From the NCBI RefSeq assembly GCF_947495025.1, contig NZ_CANLXG010000003.1, forward strand, positions 434,001 to 498,000: a stretch of 64,000 nt of DNA. Reading direction: 5' to 3'. Position 1 is the first letter of the stretch. Each line of letters begins with the position of its first letter. Made by a program: the position numbers and the translations under genes. Below, one piece after another: positions 1 through 9,931 of this stretch. This DNA comes from an uncultured Roseobacter sp. (GTDB lineage Bacteria > Pseudomonadota > Alphaproteobacteria > Rhodobacterales > Rhodobacteraceae). The notes beneath the pieces were generated by a model. It saw only the letters and a list, made by a program, of their open reading frames with translations. It searched no databases and was not told the DNA's origin.

Positions 1-914
1 TGCAGCAGAAAGGGCTCAATAACTTCTTCCAGCGCGTCCCGGCTCTCGCTCAGCGCTGCACTCAGCGTCTCGATCCCCACAGGCCCGCCAGCATAGTTTT
101 CGGCGATCAGCTGCAGATACCGCCGGTCGGCACCATCGAGGCCGATATTATCCACCCCCAGCCGCGTCAGCGCCATATCTGCCAGCGCCCGGGTCACCCG
201 ACCGTCGCCTTCCACCACAGCGAAATCCACCACCCGGCGCAGCAGACGCCCGGCGATCCGTGGCGTACCCCGCGCGCGGCGGGCTATCTCGCGCGCACCC
301 GCCTCATCCGCTGGGGCGCCCAGTTTGCGGGCATTGCGTTCGACGATCACAAAAAGCTCGTCCTCGGTATAGAACTGCAGGCGGGTCGGGATGCCGAAAC
401 GATCCCGCAAAGGGGTCGTCAGCAGACCCATCCGCGTTGTGGCCCCCACGAGCGTAAAGGGCTGCAGTTCAATGCGGACTGTGCGCGCGGCCGGCCCCTC
501 GCCGATCACCAGATCAAGCTCAAAATCCTCAAGCGCCGGGTAGAGCACTTCCTCGACAGCCGGGTTCAGCCGGTGAATTTCATCGATGAAAAGTACATCG
601 CGGGCTTCGAGATTGGTCAGGATCGCCGCCAGGTCGCCGGCTCGGGCCAGCACCGGCCCGGACGTCATGCGGAAGTTTACGCCAAGCTCGCGTGCCATGA
701 TCTGCGCAAGCGTCGTTTTTCCCAGCCCCGGCGGCCCGTGAAAGAGCGTATGATCCATCGCTTCTTCGCGCTGCCGGGCGGACTGGATGAACACCTTCAG
801 ATTGGCCCGTGCCTCTGCCTGCCCGACAAATTCATCCAGCATCTGCGGACGCAGGGCGCGGTCATGGTCCTCGGGCAGCGGCTCTGGCCGTACGGTGGGG
901 TCAATATCTGTCAT
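1..914 (-). CDS. ruvB: Holliday junction branch migration ATPase RuvB (3' end cut by window edge)
   Basis: RuvB is the AAA+ motor that drives branch migration of Holliday junctions together with RuvA. About 304 codons are visible, reading from an ATG at 914 off the left edge, so the C-terminus is missing. The N-terminal part carries the RuvB signature and a Walker A motif, GPPGLGKTT, near residue 60. It lies 28 bases downstream of ruvA on the same strand, so it is probably the last gene of a ruvC-ruvA-ruvB operon. The assignment is secure from motif and context. Confidence 0.95.
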   Translation of the reverse strand, partial: MTDIDPTVRPEPLPEDHDRALRPQMLDEFVGQAEARANLKVFIQSARQREEAMDHTLFHGPPGLGKTTLAQIMARELGVNFRMTSGPVLARAGDLAAILTNLEARDVLFIDEIHRLNPAVEEVLYPALEDFELDLVIGEGPAARTVRIELQPFTLVGATTRMGLLTTPLRDRFGIPTRLQFYTEDELFVIVERNARKLGAPADEAGAREIARRARGTPRIAGRLLRRVVDFAVVEGDGRVTRALADMALTRLGVDNIGLDGADRRYLQLIAENYAGGPVGIETLSAALSESRDALEEVIEPFLL

Positions 915-942
915 CGGGTGTCCCGGGGCGTGTCACAGCACT

Positions 943-1608
943 CTACCCTTTGGGTGCCAGAAGTTTCAACGCAGCACGGATCAGATCGGGCGTTCCCGCA
1001 TCAGGATCAGCGCCTGCGGCCTGAGCCACTGCGCCGGCGGCATCACCCGGCGCGTATCCCAGATTTCCAAGAGCAGAGAGGGCTTCGGCCTGCGCCGATG
1101 CATTGTGTTCCTGTACCTGTGCCGCGACAACCGGTTCTGCAGGCTCGATCACTACTTCCGGTTCTGTGCCGGATGTTGCGGCAACCGTGCCTCCCATGGC
1201 CATCACCGCCGGCGCCTTGTCCTTGAGATCAAGCACGACGCGCTGCGCAATTTTTGGCCCAACACCTTTTGCCGCTTTGACCGCATTCCAGTCGCCCAGT
1301 GCGATGGCGCGGCTGACCCCGTCCGGCCCCAGCGTGCCCAGAATGGCCAGAGACGCCTTTGCGCCGACACCCTGGACGGAGGTCAGGAGCCGGTGCCATT
1401 CCTTTTCCACCAGCGTCGTGAACCCGAACAGCTGCAACAGGTCCTCGCGCACCACCAGATCCGTGAAAAGTGCCGTGTGCCCGCCCGCGCCCGGCAGGGC
1501 GGCCAGGGTCCGTTCGGAGCAGTACACAAGATATCCCACACCGCGCACGTCGATCAGGACGTGATCGGCGGCGCGATAATCGATGCGGCCGGCAATTCTG
1601 CCGATCAT
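943..1608 (-). CDS. ruvA: Holliday junction DNA helicase subunit RuvA
   Basis: RuvA tetramers bind the four-way junction and load RuvB. The 221-residue protein starts [10 protein letters not shown] and has the OB-fold N-terminal domain, then helix-hairpin-helix motifs ([13 protein letters not shown], then [15 protein letters not shown]) near residues 75-125, then an acidic linker and a C-terminal RuvB-binding domain. The length is normal for an alphaproteobacterium. Its ATG overlaps the ruvC stop by four bases (ATGA), so translation is probably coupled. Confidence 0.97.
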   Translation of the reverse strand: MIGRIAGRIDYRAADHVLIDVRGVGYLVYCSERTLAALPGAGGHTALFTDLVVREDLLQLFGFTTLVEKEWHRLLTSVQGVGAKASLAILGTLGPDGVSRAIALGDWNAVKAAKGVGPKIAQRVVLDLKDKAPAVMAMGGTVAATSGTEPEVVIEPAEPVVAAQVQEHNASAQAEALSALGNLGYAPGDAAGAVAQAAGADPDAGTPDLIRAALKLLAPKG

Positions 1609-2111
1609 GCGCGGGCCCGCGCAATGGCGGTCTCCACGCCGGGCGCACGGGCATGGTGCGCGTGACAGATGGCAATCGCGAGGGCGTCAGCTGCATCCGG
1701 GCCGGCGATCCGGGCACCGGGCAGTTGCATCTGCACCATATGCAGCACCTGCGCCTTGTCAGCATGCCCCACGCCGACGACCGTCTTTTTCACACTGTTG
1801 GGGGCATATTCGCCAACGGCCAGGCCGGCCTGCGCAGGGACAAGCATGGCTATGCCCCGCGCCTGACCCAGTTTGAGCGTACCTGCGCCATCCTTGTTTA
1901 CAAACGTCTGCTCGACGGCTGCTGCCTGCGGCGCCCATTGCGCGACAACAAGTGTCAGCTGTTCGTACAGAGAAAGAAGGCGCATCGCCAGATCAGCGCC
2001 AGTTGACTGGCAGACACCGTTGGCGACATGGGTGAGTCGGCTGCCCGACACATCAATGATCCCCCACCCGAGGTTCCGGAGCCCCGGATCGATACCGATC
2101 ACCCGTGTCAT
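1605..2111 (-). CDS. ruvC: Crossover junction endodeoxyribonuclease RuvC
   Basis: RuvC resolves Holliday junctions by symmetric metal-dependent cleavage. The four acidic catalytic residues are visible as D8 ([13 protein letters not shown]), E67 (VEQTF) and D139/D142 ([10 protein letters not shown]), matching D7, E66, D138 and D141 of the E. coli enzyme with a one-residue offset. The 168-residue length is typical. It is the first gene of the ruvCAB operon and overlaps ruvA by four bases. Confidence 0.97.
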   Translation of the reverse strand: MTRVIGIDPGLRNLGWGIIDVSGSRLTHVANGVCQSTGADLAMRLLSLYEQLTLVVAQWAPQAAAVEQTFVNKDGAGTLKLGQARGIAMLVPAQAGLAVGEYAPNSVKKTVVGVGHADKAQVLHMVQMQLPGARIAGPDAADALAIAICHAHHARAPGVETAIARARA

Positions 2112-2454
2112 AAGCGCTGCCCAGCCTGTTTAATTCGTTTTTTATGCATTAGCACGAAACGCGAACATCCGCAAAGCGCTTCATTATCAGGCAGCCTTTT
2201 CCGACAAAAAGAAGGTCGGTCGCTGAAGATATGCTGATTTCGGACCAGAAACGCCGGAAAACCGTCTGTTTGCGACGTTTTTCCCGGGCCTGATTTTCCA
2301 TTTGTTTACGTGTAGTTAACCAACAACTGACCCATGCAGAAATTGCATAGCGACCATGCGTTTTCACATCTTGCCGAAAAAACGGGCAGGTCCTATCTGC
2401 CCCTCACAACACACCGGCATGACCGGTCAACATTCAGATTAAAGGACGGCTCAC
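2112..2454. other. Divergent intergenic region between ruvC and the DUF1127 gene
   Basis: This 343-base stretch separates ruvC (minus) from the DUF1127 gene (plus) and must hold both promoters. It is AT-richer than its surroundings. Besides the LexA-like site, it has a small inverted repeat (ATGCA at 2334-2338 and TGCAT at 2344-2348) and a six-base-pair hairpin (2384-2389 with 2397-2402) in the presumed leader. I see no convincing gene in it. Confidence 0.5.
2152..2166 (-). promoter_or_regulatory. Candidate LexA (SOS) operator upstream of ruvC
   Basis: Read on the minus strand, positions 2166-2152 give GTTC, seven bases, then GTGC. The alphaproteobacterial LexA box is GTTC-N7-GTTC, so this matches seven of eight defined bases at correct spacing. 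It lies 41-55 bases upstream of the ruvC start codon, where an SOS operator is expected for ruvCAB. The mismatch leaves it a candidate only. Confidence 0.4.
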
Positions 2455-2673
2455 ATGGCTACTTTTGACACATCCCGCACCCACTACGGCTCCGCCACGA
2501 TCGCAAGCCGTTTCTTCAGCATGATCAACGCTGCCGTTGCAGCTGTTATCGCGTGGAACGATTCCCGCGTGACACGCAATGCGCTGTCCGGCCTCACCGA
2601 CCGTGAACTCGAAGACATCGGCCTGAGCCGCGCCGACATCGACGGCGTAGCTCAGAATACCCTGATCCGCTGA
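2455..2673 (+). CDS. DUF1127 family small protein (YjiS-like)
   Basis: This is a 72-residue protein ending in the compact DUF1127 motif: LSGLTDRELEDIGLSRADI at about residues 45-63, which matches the family pattern of a short helix, an LTDREL turn and an IGLxRxDI end. Small DUF1127 proteins in alphaproteobacteria have been linked to phosphate and carbon metabolism and to RNA-binding roles; which applies here cannot be told. The start has a good ribosome binding site, AAAGGA, and a strong terminator follows, so it is probably a monocistronic, well expressed gene. Confidence 0.88.
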   Translation: MATFDTSRTHYGSATIASRFFSMINAAVAAVIAWNDSRVTRNALSGLTDRELEDIGLSRADIDGVAQNTLIR

Positions 2674-2712
2674 TCTTACTCTGGTCCGCAACCGGATCAG
2701 AACCACGAACAG

Positions 2713-2750
2713 AAAAGCCGCCCCTTCCGGCAGGAAGGAGCGGCTTTTTT
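2713..2750 (+). terminator. Rho-independent terminator after the DUF1127 gene
   Basis: The arms AAAAGCCGC and GCGGCTTTT, extended inward by CCTTCC/GGAAGG with one mismatch, form a stem of about 15 base pairs around a four-base loop, followed by a run of six T. It lies 40 bases past the stop codon. Confidence 0.9.
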
Positions 2751-2837
2751 ACCAATCGGGCGCTGTTGCAGACACCCGCGCACACAACCGGGAACGACCA
2801 GGGCCGCATCCCGTACAAACCCCCACGTTCAGTTCTG

Positions 2838-3182
2838 TCAGGAGAAAAGCCGGATCATCGCCAGAGAAAGAAACTCGGAGACCGGGCCAATCTGCATAAT
2901 CCACGCACCGATCTGTTCAAACTGCGTACCTGCCGCCATGGCCTCTATGCGCCCGGCATAGGCCAGCGGACCGGTCAGCGTGATCGCAAGCGACTTAAAC
3001 AGGAAGAACCCGAACACAATGGCGGCAAAAACCCGAAGGCGGGTGTAGGTGCGCCTGCGCGCGGGCACAAGCGTGATGAGCCCGTCGTTGCCAACCTGTG
3101 CCGTGTAGCCACCGGCGAGCCGTGCGTGCTTGTCCGCAACGGCGTTAATGCGTTTTTCAAACTGAGCGTATGAATCCGACAC
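2838..3182 (-). CDS. Small inner-membrane protein of unknown function downstream of prmA
   Basis: This is a 114-residue protein starting at GTG (3182), chosen because GGAGA lies just upstream; the frame stays open further 5' but without a better start. An N-terminal helical soluble part (residues 1-45) is followed by a basic stretch, RRRTYTRLR, and one clear membrane segment, VFAAIVFGFFLFKSLAITL, at about residues 50-68, then a less hydrophobic tail. I recognise no family. It lies about 100 bases downstream of prmA on the same strand and could be co-transcribed. Confidence 0.72.
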   Translation of the reverse strand: MSDSYAQFEKRINAVADKHARLAGGYTAQVGNDGLITLVPARRRTYTRLRVFAAIVFGFFLFKSLAITLTGPLAYAGRIEAMAAGTQFEQIGAWIMQIGPVSEFLSLAMIRLFS

Positions 3183-3285
3183 TACACTCTCCTGACGATC
3201 AGGCCCCCACCGGATCGTTAACAAGATGCTAATGGAATGTGTCCGGATCAAGGCAAAACGGCCGAATGTGGCCAAAATCAGGCAA

Positions 3286-4161
3286 TTATGGCGCGATTCT
3301 ACCGAGGGTAAGCGTTGTCCAGTCAACAATCTCTTCGCGGTGCACCAGATTGATCCCGGCCTGTGAATAAACATCGATGACCTCGTCAGCCTGCTCATTC
3401 AGAATTCCGGACAGAATCGCGTATCCCCCTGTTTTCAGGTGCATCGCCATATCAGGTGCCAGAGCCAACAGCGGGCCCTTGAGGATGTTTGCGAACACCA
3501 GGTCAAAGGGCGCTGCCCCCTTCAGTTCCGGATGATCGAAACCCGCCGCCTCGACACAGCGGATTCTGTCGGCCAGCCCGTTGGCAGCAGCATTGCTGCG
3601 CGCCACTTCGACGGCGACCTCATCAATATCGCTGGCCAGCACTGTTTCGGGCCATATCCGCGCCGCGGCCATGGCCAGTACGGCAGTACCGCACCCGATA
3701 TCGGCAACGTTGTGGCCGGTAAAACCGCCCTCTGACAGGCGGTCCAGCGCGCGCAGACAGCCCAGCGTCGTTCCATGATGTCCTGTGCCAAAAGCCATTG
3801 CCGCCTCAATCAGCAGAGGCTCCACCCCGTCCGGCACCTTTTCGGCATCATGGCTGCCGTAAACAAAGAAGCGCCCTGCCTCCACCGGCGCCAGTTCGCG
3901 GCGCACATGGGCGACCCAGTCCGTTTCCGGCAGTTCAGATACGACGAAGGCGTTCGCACCCAGCGCCGTCGCCAGCAGCATCAGCGCTGTTTCATCCGGG
4001 CTTTGCGTGAAATAACCACCGACCTCCCAGAGGCCCGAACCATCCTCAAGCTCGAAAACACCGACACCCGTTGGTTCGGGGATCAGGTTCTCCATGGCCT
4101 CACCCAGCTTTTCGGCCGCGGCCTTTCCGGGCAGTGTGGTGAGCGCTGTGTATGTGGGCAT
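3286..4161 (-). CDS. prmA: Ribosomal protein L11 methyltransferase PrmA
   Basis: PrmA trimethylates lysines and the N-terminus of ribosomal protein L11 using S-adenosylmethionine. The 291-residue protein has the N-terminal substrate-recognition domain, a linker, and a class I methyltransferase fold with motif I VADIGCGTAVLAMAA and the PrmA-typical FANILKGPL. The upstream phrase AMAFGTGHHGTT is also characteristic. Its start overlaps the stop of the MATE gene by one base (TAATG), so it is probably translated from the same message as the two transporters. Confidence 0.96.
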   Translation of the reverse strand: MPTYTALTTLPGKAAAEKLGEAMENLIPEPTGVGVFELEDGSGLWEVGGYFTQSPDETALMLLATALGANAFVVSELPETDWVAHVRRELAPVEAGRFFVYGSHDAEKVPDGVEPLLIEAAMAFGTGHHGTTLGCLRALDRLSEGGFTGHNVADIGCGTAVLAMAAARIWPETVLASDIDEVAVEVARSNAAANGLADRIRCVEAAGFDHPELKGAAPFDLVFANILKGPLLALAPDMAMHLKTGGYAILSGILNEQADEVIDVYSQAGINLVHREEIVDWTTLTLGRIAP

Positions 4162-5552
4162 TATCGTCTCCGGTATCTGTCCGGGTTCGCGTAGGGCCGT
4201 ATCGGGGCGGCGTCAAGCACGACCGTCGGCACGTCTCTCAGGCCACAGACAAACCGCCAGCCCCAGACCGCTGCAAAGGTCCCGACAAGCACACCGGCCA
4301 GCGCCTGCCCGTAAATGACACCGGGCGCTCCGACGAGGCCTGCCAGCAGCAGTGCAACCGGCAGAGTGACGACACCTTCCTTGATCCAGTTCAGGGCAGT
4401 CGAACGCAATGGCCTGCCCAGCGCATTGAACGCCGCATTGGATACAAACAACGCGCCCAGAAAGAGGAACGCACCAACGCCCGCATGCGTGAAGGCCCGC
4501 AGTACAACAGCGCCCTGCCCTGCCAGATCAAACCAGTCGATCACCAGAGGCGTCGCGGCAAACAGCAGTGCCCAGGCGGTCAGGGTATAAAGCGCGCAGA
4601 AGATCAGCGCATCGCGATAGGTGCTGCGCAGGCGGTCATACTGACCCGCGCCGAAGTTCTGCCCGAATATGCCTCCGATGGACGCTGCAAGCGCAAAAAT
4701 GCCGCCAAAAGCGACAACAGTCAGACGACCGACCACTGCCCAGGCCGCAACCGCATCATCGCCGAAGGGCGCAATCACCATTGTCAGCAGGTAGTTGCCC
4801 ACAGGGGTCGCCATCTGGGTGGCGACTGCCGGCAGCGCAACAGCCACATAAACCGGCAGCACCCGGCGCACCGAAGACGCATCCGGCAGTGCGATCAGGT
4901 CGAACTGTCGCGCAGCGAACCAGAGCCCAAGCACCAGCAAGGCAAACCGAAACGCCACGAGGCCGATCGCCGCCCCGTCAAGGCCCCAGCCAAGCCAGAA
5001 GATCAGCACCGGATCCGTGCTCATCAGCAAGGCGCCCGAGATCAGCGTGATATACATGGCCCGCGCGCCATGTCCGTCGGCACGCAGCACACCGGAGCAG
5101 ATCAGCCCGATGGCCATCGGCAGGAGCGAGGGGATCGTGATTGCGAGATACCGTGCCGCAAGCCTGGCGGTCTCGCCCGTTGCCCCGGCCATGGCAACCA
5201 GGTCATGCCGGAACACGACAATCAGCATGGCAACAATGGCCTGAAACGTCACGGCCATGACCATCGCTGCCCCCGCCTGAACACGCGCCTCCTGCCGTTG
5301 TCCCGCACCAATGCTGCGCGACACCATTGCCGTCGCGGCAATCATCAGCCCGACACCGGAGGAAACCGAAAAGAACTGAATGGCAAAAGCAAACCCGATG
5401 GCCGCGACAAGCGTCGGATCGCCGAGCCGGGCAATCCAGAAGAGGTTCGCCGCGTCCACGAGGAATACGAAGGTGATGCCGAAGGCCCCTGTCGCCGTCA
5501 TCCGCACCACATGACCCATGGTCGATCCGGTCAGAAACCGCCCCTCACTCAT
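4161..5552 (-). CDS. MATE family efflux transporter
   Basis: This is a 463-residue, about 12-helix protein with the two-fold repeat layout of MATE (NorM/DinF) cation-drug antiporters. Typical phrases are LTGSTMGHVVRMTATG near the N-terminus and IGGIFGQNFGAGQYDRLR at the start of the second half. The substrate cannot be read from sequence. It overlaps the upstream MFS gene by four bases (ATGA) and prmA by one base. A second, different MATE gene lies at 35575-36945. Confidence 0.9.
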   Translation of the reverse strand: MSEGRFLTGSTMGHVVRMTATGAFGITFVFLVDAANLFWIARLGDPTLVAAIGFAFAIQFFSVSSGVGLMIAATAMVSRSIGAGQRQEARVQAGAAMVMAVTFQAIVAMLIVVFRHDLVAMAGATGETARLAARYLAITIPSLLPMAIGLICSGVLRADGHGARAMYITLISGALLMSTDPVLIFWLGWGLDGAAIGLVAFRFALLVLGLWFAARQFDLIALPDASSVRRVLPVYVAVALPAVATQMATPVGNYLLTMVIAPFGDDAVAAWAVVGRLTVVAFGGIFALAASIGGIFGQNFGAGQYDRLRSTYRDALIFCALYTLTAWALLFAATPLVIDWFDLAGQGAVVLRAFTHAGVGAFLFLGALFVSNAAFNALGRPLRSTALNWIKEGVVTLPVALLLAGLVGAPGVIYGQALAGVLVGTFAAVWGWRFVCGLRDVPTVVLDAAPIRPYANPDRYRRR

Positions 5553-6781
5553 TCCGCGGGTGCGGCGACGTAGCGGGCAAAAATGGTCTCATTCCCTTTC
5601 TCGGGGTGGCGCGGAATCATCATTGCCAGCACAAAGGAAACGCCGGCCATACCTGCGGCAAGGAAGAAGACGGCAGCAGGAGAGGCCAGCCACAACAGTC
5701 CCAGCAGCACCGGCAGGAAAACCGCAGCAATGTGATTGATGGTAAAGGCGACCGCCGCCGTTGGAGCGATGTCGCCCGGATCTGCGATTTTCTGAAAGTA
5801 CGTTTTCAGCGCCAGTGCGAGACCAAAGAAAATATGGTCGATGACGTAAAGTGTCGCCGCTACGACAACACCCCAGCCAAGGTAATAAACGCCGCCATAG
5901 CACAAAAACACAGTGACAAGCCCGATATACTCAAACCCCAGCGTGCGCCGCTCACCAAAGTATCCGACCGCGCGGCCCAGCAGCGGGGCAACGGCGATAT
6001 TGACCACAAGATTGATCAGATAAAGCGTGGTGATTTCATGCACTTCGTAACCGAATTTCTCGACCATCATGAAGCCCGCGAAAACGACAAAGATTTGCCG
6101 GCGCGCCCCCGACATGAACTGCAGCGCATAGTAGAGCCAGTACCGCCGCCGCAGGACCATTCTTTTGATCTGCGGATTTGGGGCTTCGAACTGCGGATAC
6201 GCCGCCATCGCGAAAACCGCGATCAGAACCGTAACGCCACCACCGATCATGTAGACTGTATTGTATGTCAGCCCCAGCGAGTCCCAGAGCGCCATGATTG
6301 CCAGATACGCCACCAGTGTCGCCGCAGATCCGGCGGCCAGCAGCCAGCCGAGAACACGCGGCGCTTCTTTTTTGCTGAGCCATTGCAGCTGCAGCGACTG
6401 GTTGACCGTCTCATAATAATGAAAACCGACGGAACTGAGCATTGTGATGGTCAGAATTCCCGCCATCGACGGAAACCACGCGGTTACAGCCGTTGCGGCC
6501 CCCAGCAGCACCAGCGAGATCAGCCCGAGTACCTGCTCGCGCATGAAAATGATGATCGCAATGACACCCACCGCGAAAAACCCCGGTATCTCCCGCACGG
6601 TATGCAGCAACCCAATATCGCCACCGTCAAAGTCCGCCGCTTCGATGACAAAATTGTTGAGCAGCGCAGACCACGTGTTGAAGGCTATGGGCATCGCCAG
6701 AGACATCAGGAACAGCAAAGCAACCGGCCGGCGCCAGAGCGGCAGGTCTTTTGCATCTTCAAGGCGGACGAAACGGGCCAT
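5549..6781 (-). CDS. MFS family transporter
   Basis: This membrane protein of about 410 residues has 11-12 hydrophobic segments and the major facilitator layout: six helices, a central basic loop (QIKRMVLRRRYW), six helices. The call rests on overall topology, since the cytoplasmic signature between helices 2 and 3 is weak. I chose ATG 6781 (MARFVRLEDAK) because AGAGAGA lies just upstream; a GTG at 6841 would add 20 residues. It is the first gene of the run MFS-MATE-prmA-membrane protein. The substrate is unknown. Confidence 0.8.
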   Translation of the reverse strand: MARFVRLEDAKDLPLWRRPVALLFLMSLAMPIAFNTWSALLNNFVIEAADFDGGDIGLLHTVREIPGFFAVGVIAIIIFMREQVLGLISLVLLGAATAVTAWFPSMAGILTITMLSSVGFHYYETVNQSLQLQWLSKKEAPRVLGWLLAAGSAATLVAYLAIMALWDSLGLTYNTVYMIGGGVTVLIAVFAMAAYPQFEAPNPQIKRMVLRRRYWLYYALQFMSGARRQIFVVFAGFMMVEKFGYEVHEITTLYLINLVVNIAVAPLLGRAVGYFGERRTLGFEYIGLVTVFLCYGGVYYLGWGVVVAATLYVIDHIFFGLALALKTYFQKIADPGDIAPTAAVAFTINHIAAVFLPVLLGLLWLASPAAVFFLAAGMAGVSFVLAMMIPRHPEKGNETIFARYVAAPAE

Positions 6782-6928
6782 GTCTCTCTCTATGCTCTTT
6801 GCACCGGCCTTGGCGAGCCACAAATCTGTGTCTGAGCGCACATGAGCTCTGCCAGTCCTGCCCGGGCGCCGGAATTACCGCGTTGCGCGGACCGGTTTCT
6901 TTTTCCGCAACCGGGAAAGGCCAGCCCT

Positions 6929-9166
6929 TCAGTAGAAGCTCTGCGGGTCAATATCCACGGCAACCCGCAGATCTCCCCGCAGCCGCAGCTGCGCAATCCA
7001 GCTGCTCAGCGCCTGCTGCAGTGGCGCTGATTTTTCCGCCTTGACCAGCAGCCGGACTCTGTGGCGACCCCGGACGCGGGCGATGGGCGCAGGTGCCGGA
7101 CCGAAAACCTGCGCTCCGATTGCGCGCAGCGACCTGTCCTGCCGCGCGAGAAGGTTACCGGCATCAAATACCTGCGCCACGTCCGTGCCGCTGAGGATGA
7201 TGCCTGCCATACGTCCATAGGGTGGGACACCCGCTGCTTCACGCTCGCGCGCTTCGGCAGACCAGAAGCGCTCCTCCTCGCCGCCAAGGATCGCGCGGAT
7301 CACAGGATGCTCCGGCTGGTAGGTCTGCAAAAGTGCGGTTCCCGGTGCCTCTGCCCTGCCTGCCCGGCCCGCCACCTGACGCATCAGCTGAAAGGTGCGT
7401 TCAGCCGCACGCAGATCAGAGCCCTGAAGTCCGAGGTCCGCGTCAATTACCCCCACCAGTGTCAGCGAAGGAAAATTATGGCCCTTGGCCACCAGCTGGG
7501 TGCCGATGATGATGTCCGCAGCACCCTCGGCAATTGCACTGATTTCGTCTTTCAGCGCGCGCGCGGTTCCGTACATATCTGAGCTCAGCGTGGCAATCCG
7601 CGCCTCGGGGAACAGCGCCGTTGCCTCCTCTCCCAGACGTTCAACGCCCGGCCCCACCGGCGCCAGCCGCCCCTCAACCTCGCACGACGGACACGCATCA
7701 GGCATCGGTTTTGTCTCGCCGCACTGATGGCAGACCAGACGTTTCAGAAACCGGTGTTCGACCATGCGGGCATCACAATGGTCGCATCCGATCTGGTGCC
7801 CGCAGGCACGGCAAAGCGTAATCGGTGCATAGCCGCGGCGGTTGATAAACAGCATCGCCTGCTCGCCCCGCTCCAGTCGCCGCTCAACCGCCTGACGGAG
7901 TGTATCCGATACCCAGCGGTTCGACGGCAGCGTTTCGGCGCGCATATCAATCGCCCGCATCTCCGGCATCACTGCTGGACCGAACCGCGATGGCAGGTCC
8001 AGCCGGGTGTATTTGCCTGCTTCGGCGTTGGCCCAGGTCTCAAGCGAGGGCGTGGCTGAGGCCAGCACAACATGCGCGTCACAGATCGACGCCCGCAGCA
8101 CCGCCATGTCACGGGCATTGTACAGAACCCCCTCTTCCTGCTTGTAAGAGGTATCATGTTCTTCATCGACGACGACCAGGCCAAGGTTCTGATAGGGCAA
8201 AAACAGCGCCGAACGTGCACCGATCACCAGCTGCGCCTGCCCTTCGCTTACCATGCGCCAGATACGGCGGCGCTCTGTCATGGTGGCACCCGAGTGCCAC
8301 TCGGCCGGCCGTGCCCCGAAACGTTCCTCAACACGGGTCAGAAATTCTGCCGTCAGAGCGATTTCCGGCAACAACACCAGCGCCTGACGTCCGGCCCGCA
8401 GGGCGGCGGCAACGGCTTCCAGATAGACCTCTGTTTTGCCCGACCCTGTCACACCGCGCAACAATGTGGTTCCGTATTTTTCCGATCTGACGGCTTCGGC
8501 GAGCTGCGTGGCACCCGCCTGCTGATCATCTGTCAGATCTTTGCCCGGCAACTCGGGGTTCAGACGGGCAAACGGCAGATCGCGGGGGCTGTCCTCTTCC
8601 AGAACGGCGCCCTGGCGGACCAGGCCTTTGACAACCGATGTGCCGACCCCGGCCATCTCCGCCAGCTCCCGCAGTGTAAAGGACAGATCACCATATTCCG
8701 CCAGCGCCCCCAGAACCTTGCGGCGTGCAGCGGTCATCTTGTCGGGTTCCGCCGCGCCACGCCGGTAAACCCGGCGCATCGATGGCGGATCACCAAGGCC
8801 GGGTGCGCGCGTCGCCAGCCGCAGCATCGCCGGCATCGGCGTCAGCGTGTATTCTGCGGCACGCTCGAGAAAAACGCGCATCTCATCCCGCATTGGCGCC
8901 GCATCCAGCACACGGCTGACCGATCTGATTTTTGAAAGGTCGTAATCCCCCTGGCCCGGCCCCCAGACAACACCCAGAACCTTGCGTGGCCCGAGCGGCA
9001 CTTCGACATAGGCCCCCGGACGACATCCGCCCTCGGGCGCACGATAGTCGAGCGCCCGCCCCAGCGGCTGGGTTGTCAGAACGGCCACAAGTGCGCCCTG
9101 GTCATAGAATTCAGGCAGGCTCACCGTGCAGGCTCCGGCTGAAATGGCATTTTCGGGTTTAAGCAT
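6929..9166 (-). CDS. priA: Primosomal replication restart helicase PriA
   Basis: PriA recognises stalled forks and reloads the replicative helicase. The 745-residue protein has the N-terminal DNA-binding domain, helicase motif I GVTGSGKTEVY at residues 238-248, the DEEH Walker B box at 334-337, and a cysteine-rich zinc region (CRACGHQIGCDHCD, then CHQCGETKPMPDACPSC) between the helicase lobes. The helicase C-terminal motifs (GTQLVAKGHNFPSLTLVG, QVAGRAGR) are intact. It diverges from the transaldolase gene across a 75-base gap. Confidence 0.97.
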   Translation of the reverse strand: MLKPENAISAGACTVSLPEFYDQGALVAVLTTQPLGRALDYRAPEGGCRPGAYVEVPLGPRKVLGVVWGPGQGDYDLSKIRSVSRVLDAAPMRDEMRVFLERAAEYTLTPMPAMLRLATRAPGLGDPPSMRRVYRRGAAEPDKMTAARRKVLGALAEYGDLSFTLRELAEMAGVGTSVVKGLVRQGAVLEEDSPRDLPFARLNPELPGKDLTDDQQAGATQLAEAVRSEKYGTTLLRGVTGSGKTEVYLEAVAAALRAGRQALVLLPEIALTAEFLTRVEERFGARPAEWHSGATMTERRRIWRMVSEGQAQLVIGARSALFLPYQNLGLVVVDEEHDTSYKQEEGVLYNARDMAVLRASICDAHVVLASATPSLETWANAEAGKYTRLDLPSRFGPAVMPEMRAIDMRAETLPSNRWVSDTLRQAVERRLERGEQAMLFINRRGYAPITLCRACGHQIGCDHCDARMVEHRFLKRLVCHQCGETKPMPDACPSCEVEGRLAPVGPGVERLGEEATALFPEARIATLSSDMYGTARALKDEISAIAEGAADIIIGTQLVAKGHNFPSLTLVGVIDADLGLQGSDLRAAERTFQLMRQVAGRAGRAEAPGTALLQTYQPEHPVIRAILGGEEERFWSAEAREREAAGVPPYGRMAGIILSGTDVAQVFDAGNLLARQDRSLRAIGAQVFGPAPAPIARVRGRHRVRLLVKAEKSAPLQQALSSWIAQLRLRGDLRVAVDIDPQSFY

Positions 9167-9241
9167 GGCAGATCATGCGGTAAAGCCAAGCACAAGACGA
9201 AACATGTTAGCGTTCACATCTGAGACCAAAGGGAGCACCCG

Positions 9242-9895
9242 ATGAAATTCTTTGTCGACACCGCCGACACGCAGGCCATCAGCGAACTCAACGATCTGGG
9301 CATGGTAGACGGCGTCACAACCAACCCTTCGCTTATCCTCAAATCCGGTCGCGACATTCTGGAGGTCACGAAAGAGATCTGCGACATCGTCACCGGCCCC
9401 GTCAGCGCCGAGGTCGTGGCACTGGAAGCCGATGCAATGATCGCCGAGGGCCGCAAACTGGCAGAAATTGCCGAAAACATCACTGTGAAGCTGCCTCTGA
9501 CATGGGACGGTCTCAAAGCCTGCAAGGTCCTGTCCGGCGAAGGCAAAATGGTCAACGTCACCCTGTGTTTCTCGGCCAATCAGGCGCTGCTGGCCGCCAA
9601 AGCCGGCGCGTCTTTCATCAGCCCCTTTATCGGACGGCTCGATGACATCAATCTCGATGGGATGGACCTGATCCAGGACATCCGTACGATCTATGACAAC
9701 TATGGATTTGAGACAGAAATCCTTGCGGCGTCGATCCGCTCGGTCAACCATGTGCAGGAAGCAGCCCTGATTGGCGCAGACGTGATGACCGCTCCGCCCG
9801 AGGTGATCCGCAAGCTGGCCACGCACCCGCTGACGGACAAAGGCCTCGAGCAGTTCATGGCGGACTGGGCAAAAACCGGCCAGAATATTCTCTGA
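9242..9895 (+). CDS. tal: Transaldolase of the TalC/FSA subfamily
   Basis: This is a short, 217-residue transaldolase that moves a dihydroxyacetone unit between sugar phosphates in the non-oxidative pentose phosphate pathway; some relatives act as fructose-6-phosphate aldolase. Family signatures are [10 protein letters not shown] (residues 23-32) and [18 protein letters not shown]. The Schiff-base lysine is K83 in [11 protein letters not shown], the position known for this subfamily. A good ribosome binding site (AAAGGGAG) precedes the ATG. A strong terminator follows. Confidence 0.95.
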   Translation: MKFFVDTADTQAISELNDLGMVDGVTTNPSLILKSGRDILEVTKEICDIVTGPVSAEVVALEADAMIAEGRKLAEIAENITVKLPLTWDGLKACKVLSGEGKMVNVTLCFSANQALLAAKAGASFISPFIGRLDDINLDGMDLIQDIRTIYDNYGFETEILAASIRSVNHVQEAALIGADVMTAPPEVIRKLATHPLTDKGLEQFMADWAKTGQNIL

Positions 9896-9931
9896 ACTGC
9901 TGCGCCGTTCACGCGGCGCAGACTTGCCACA

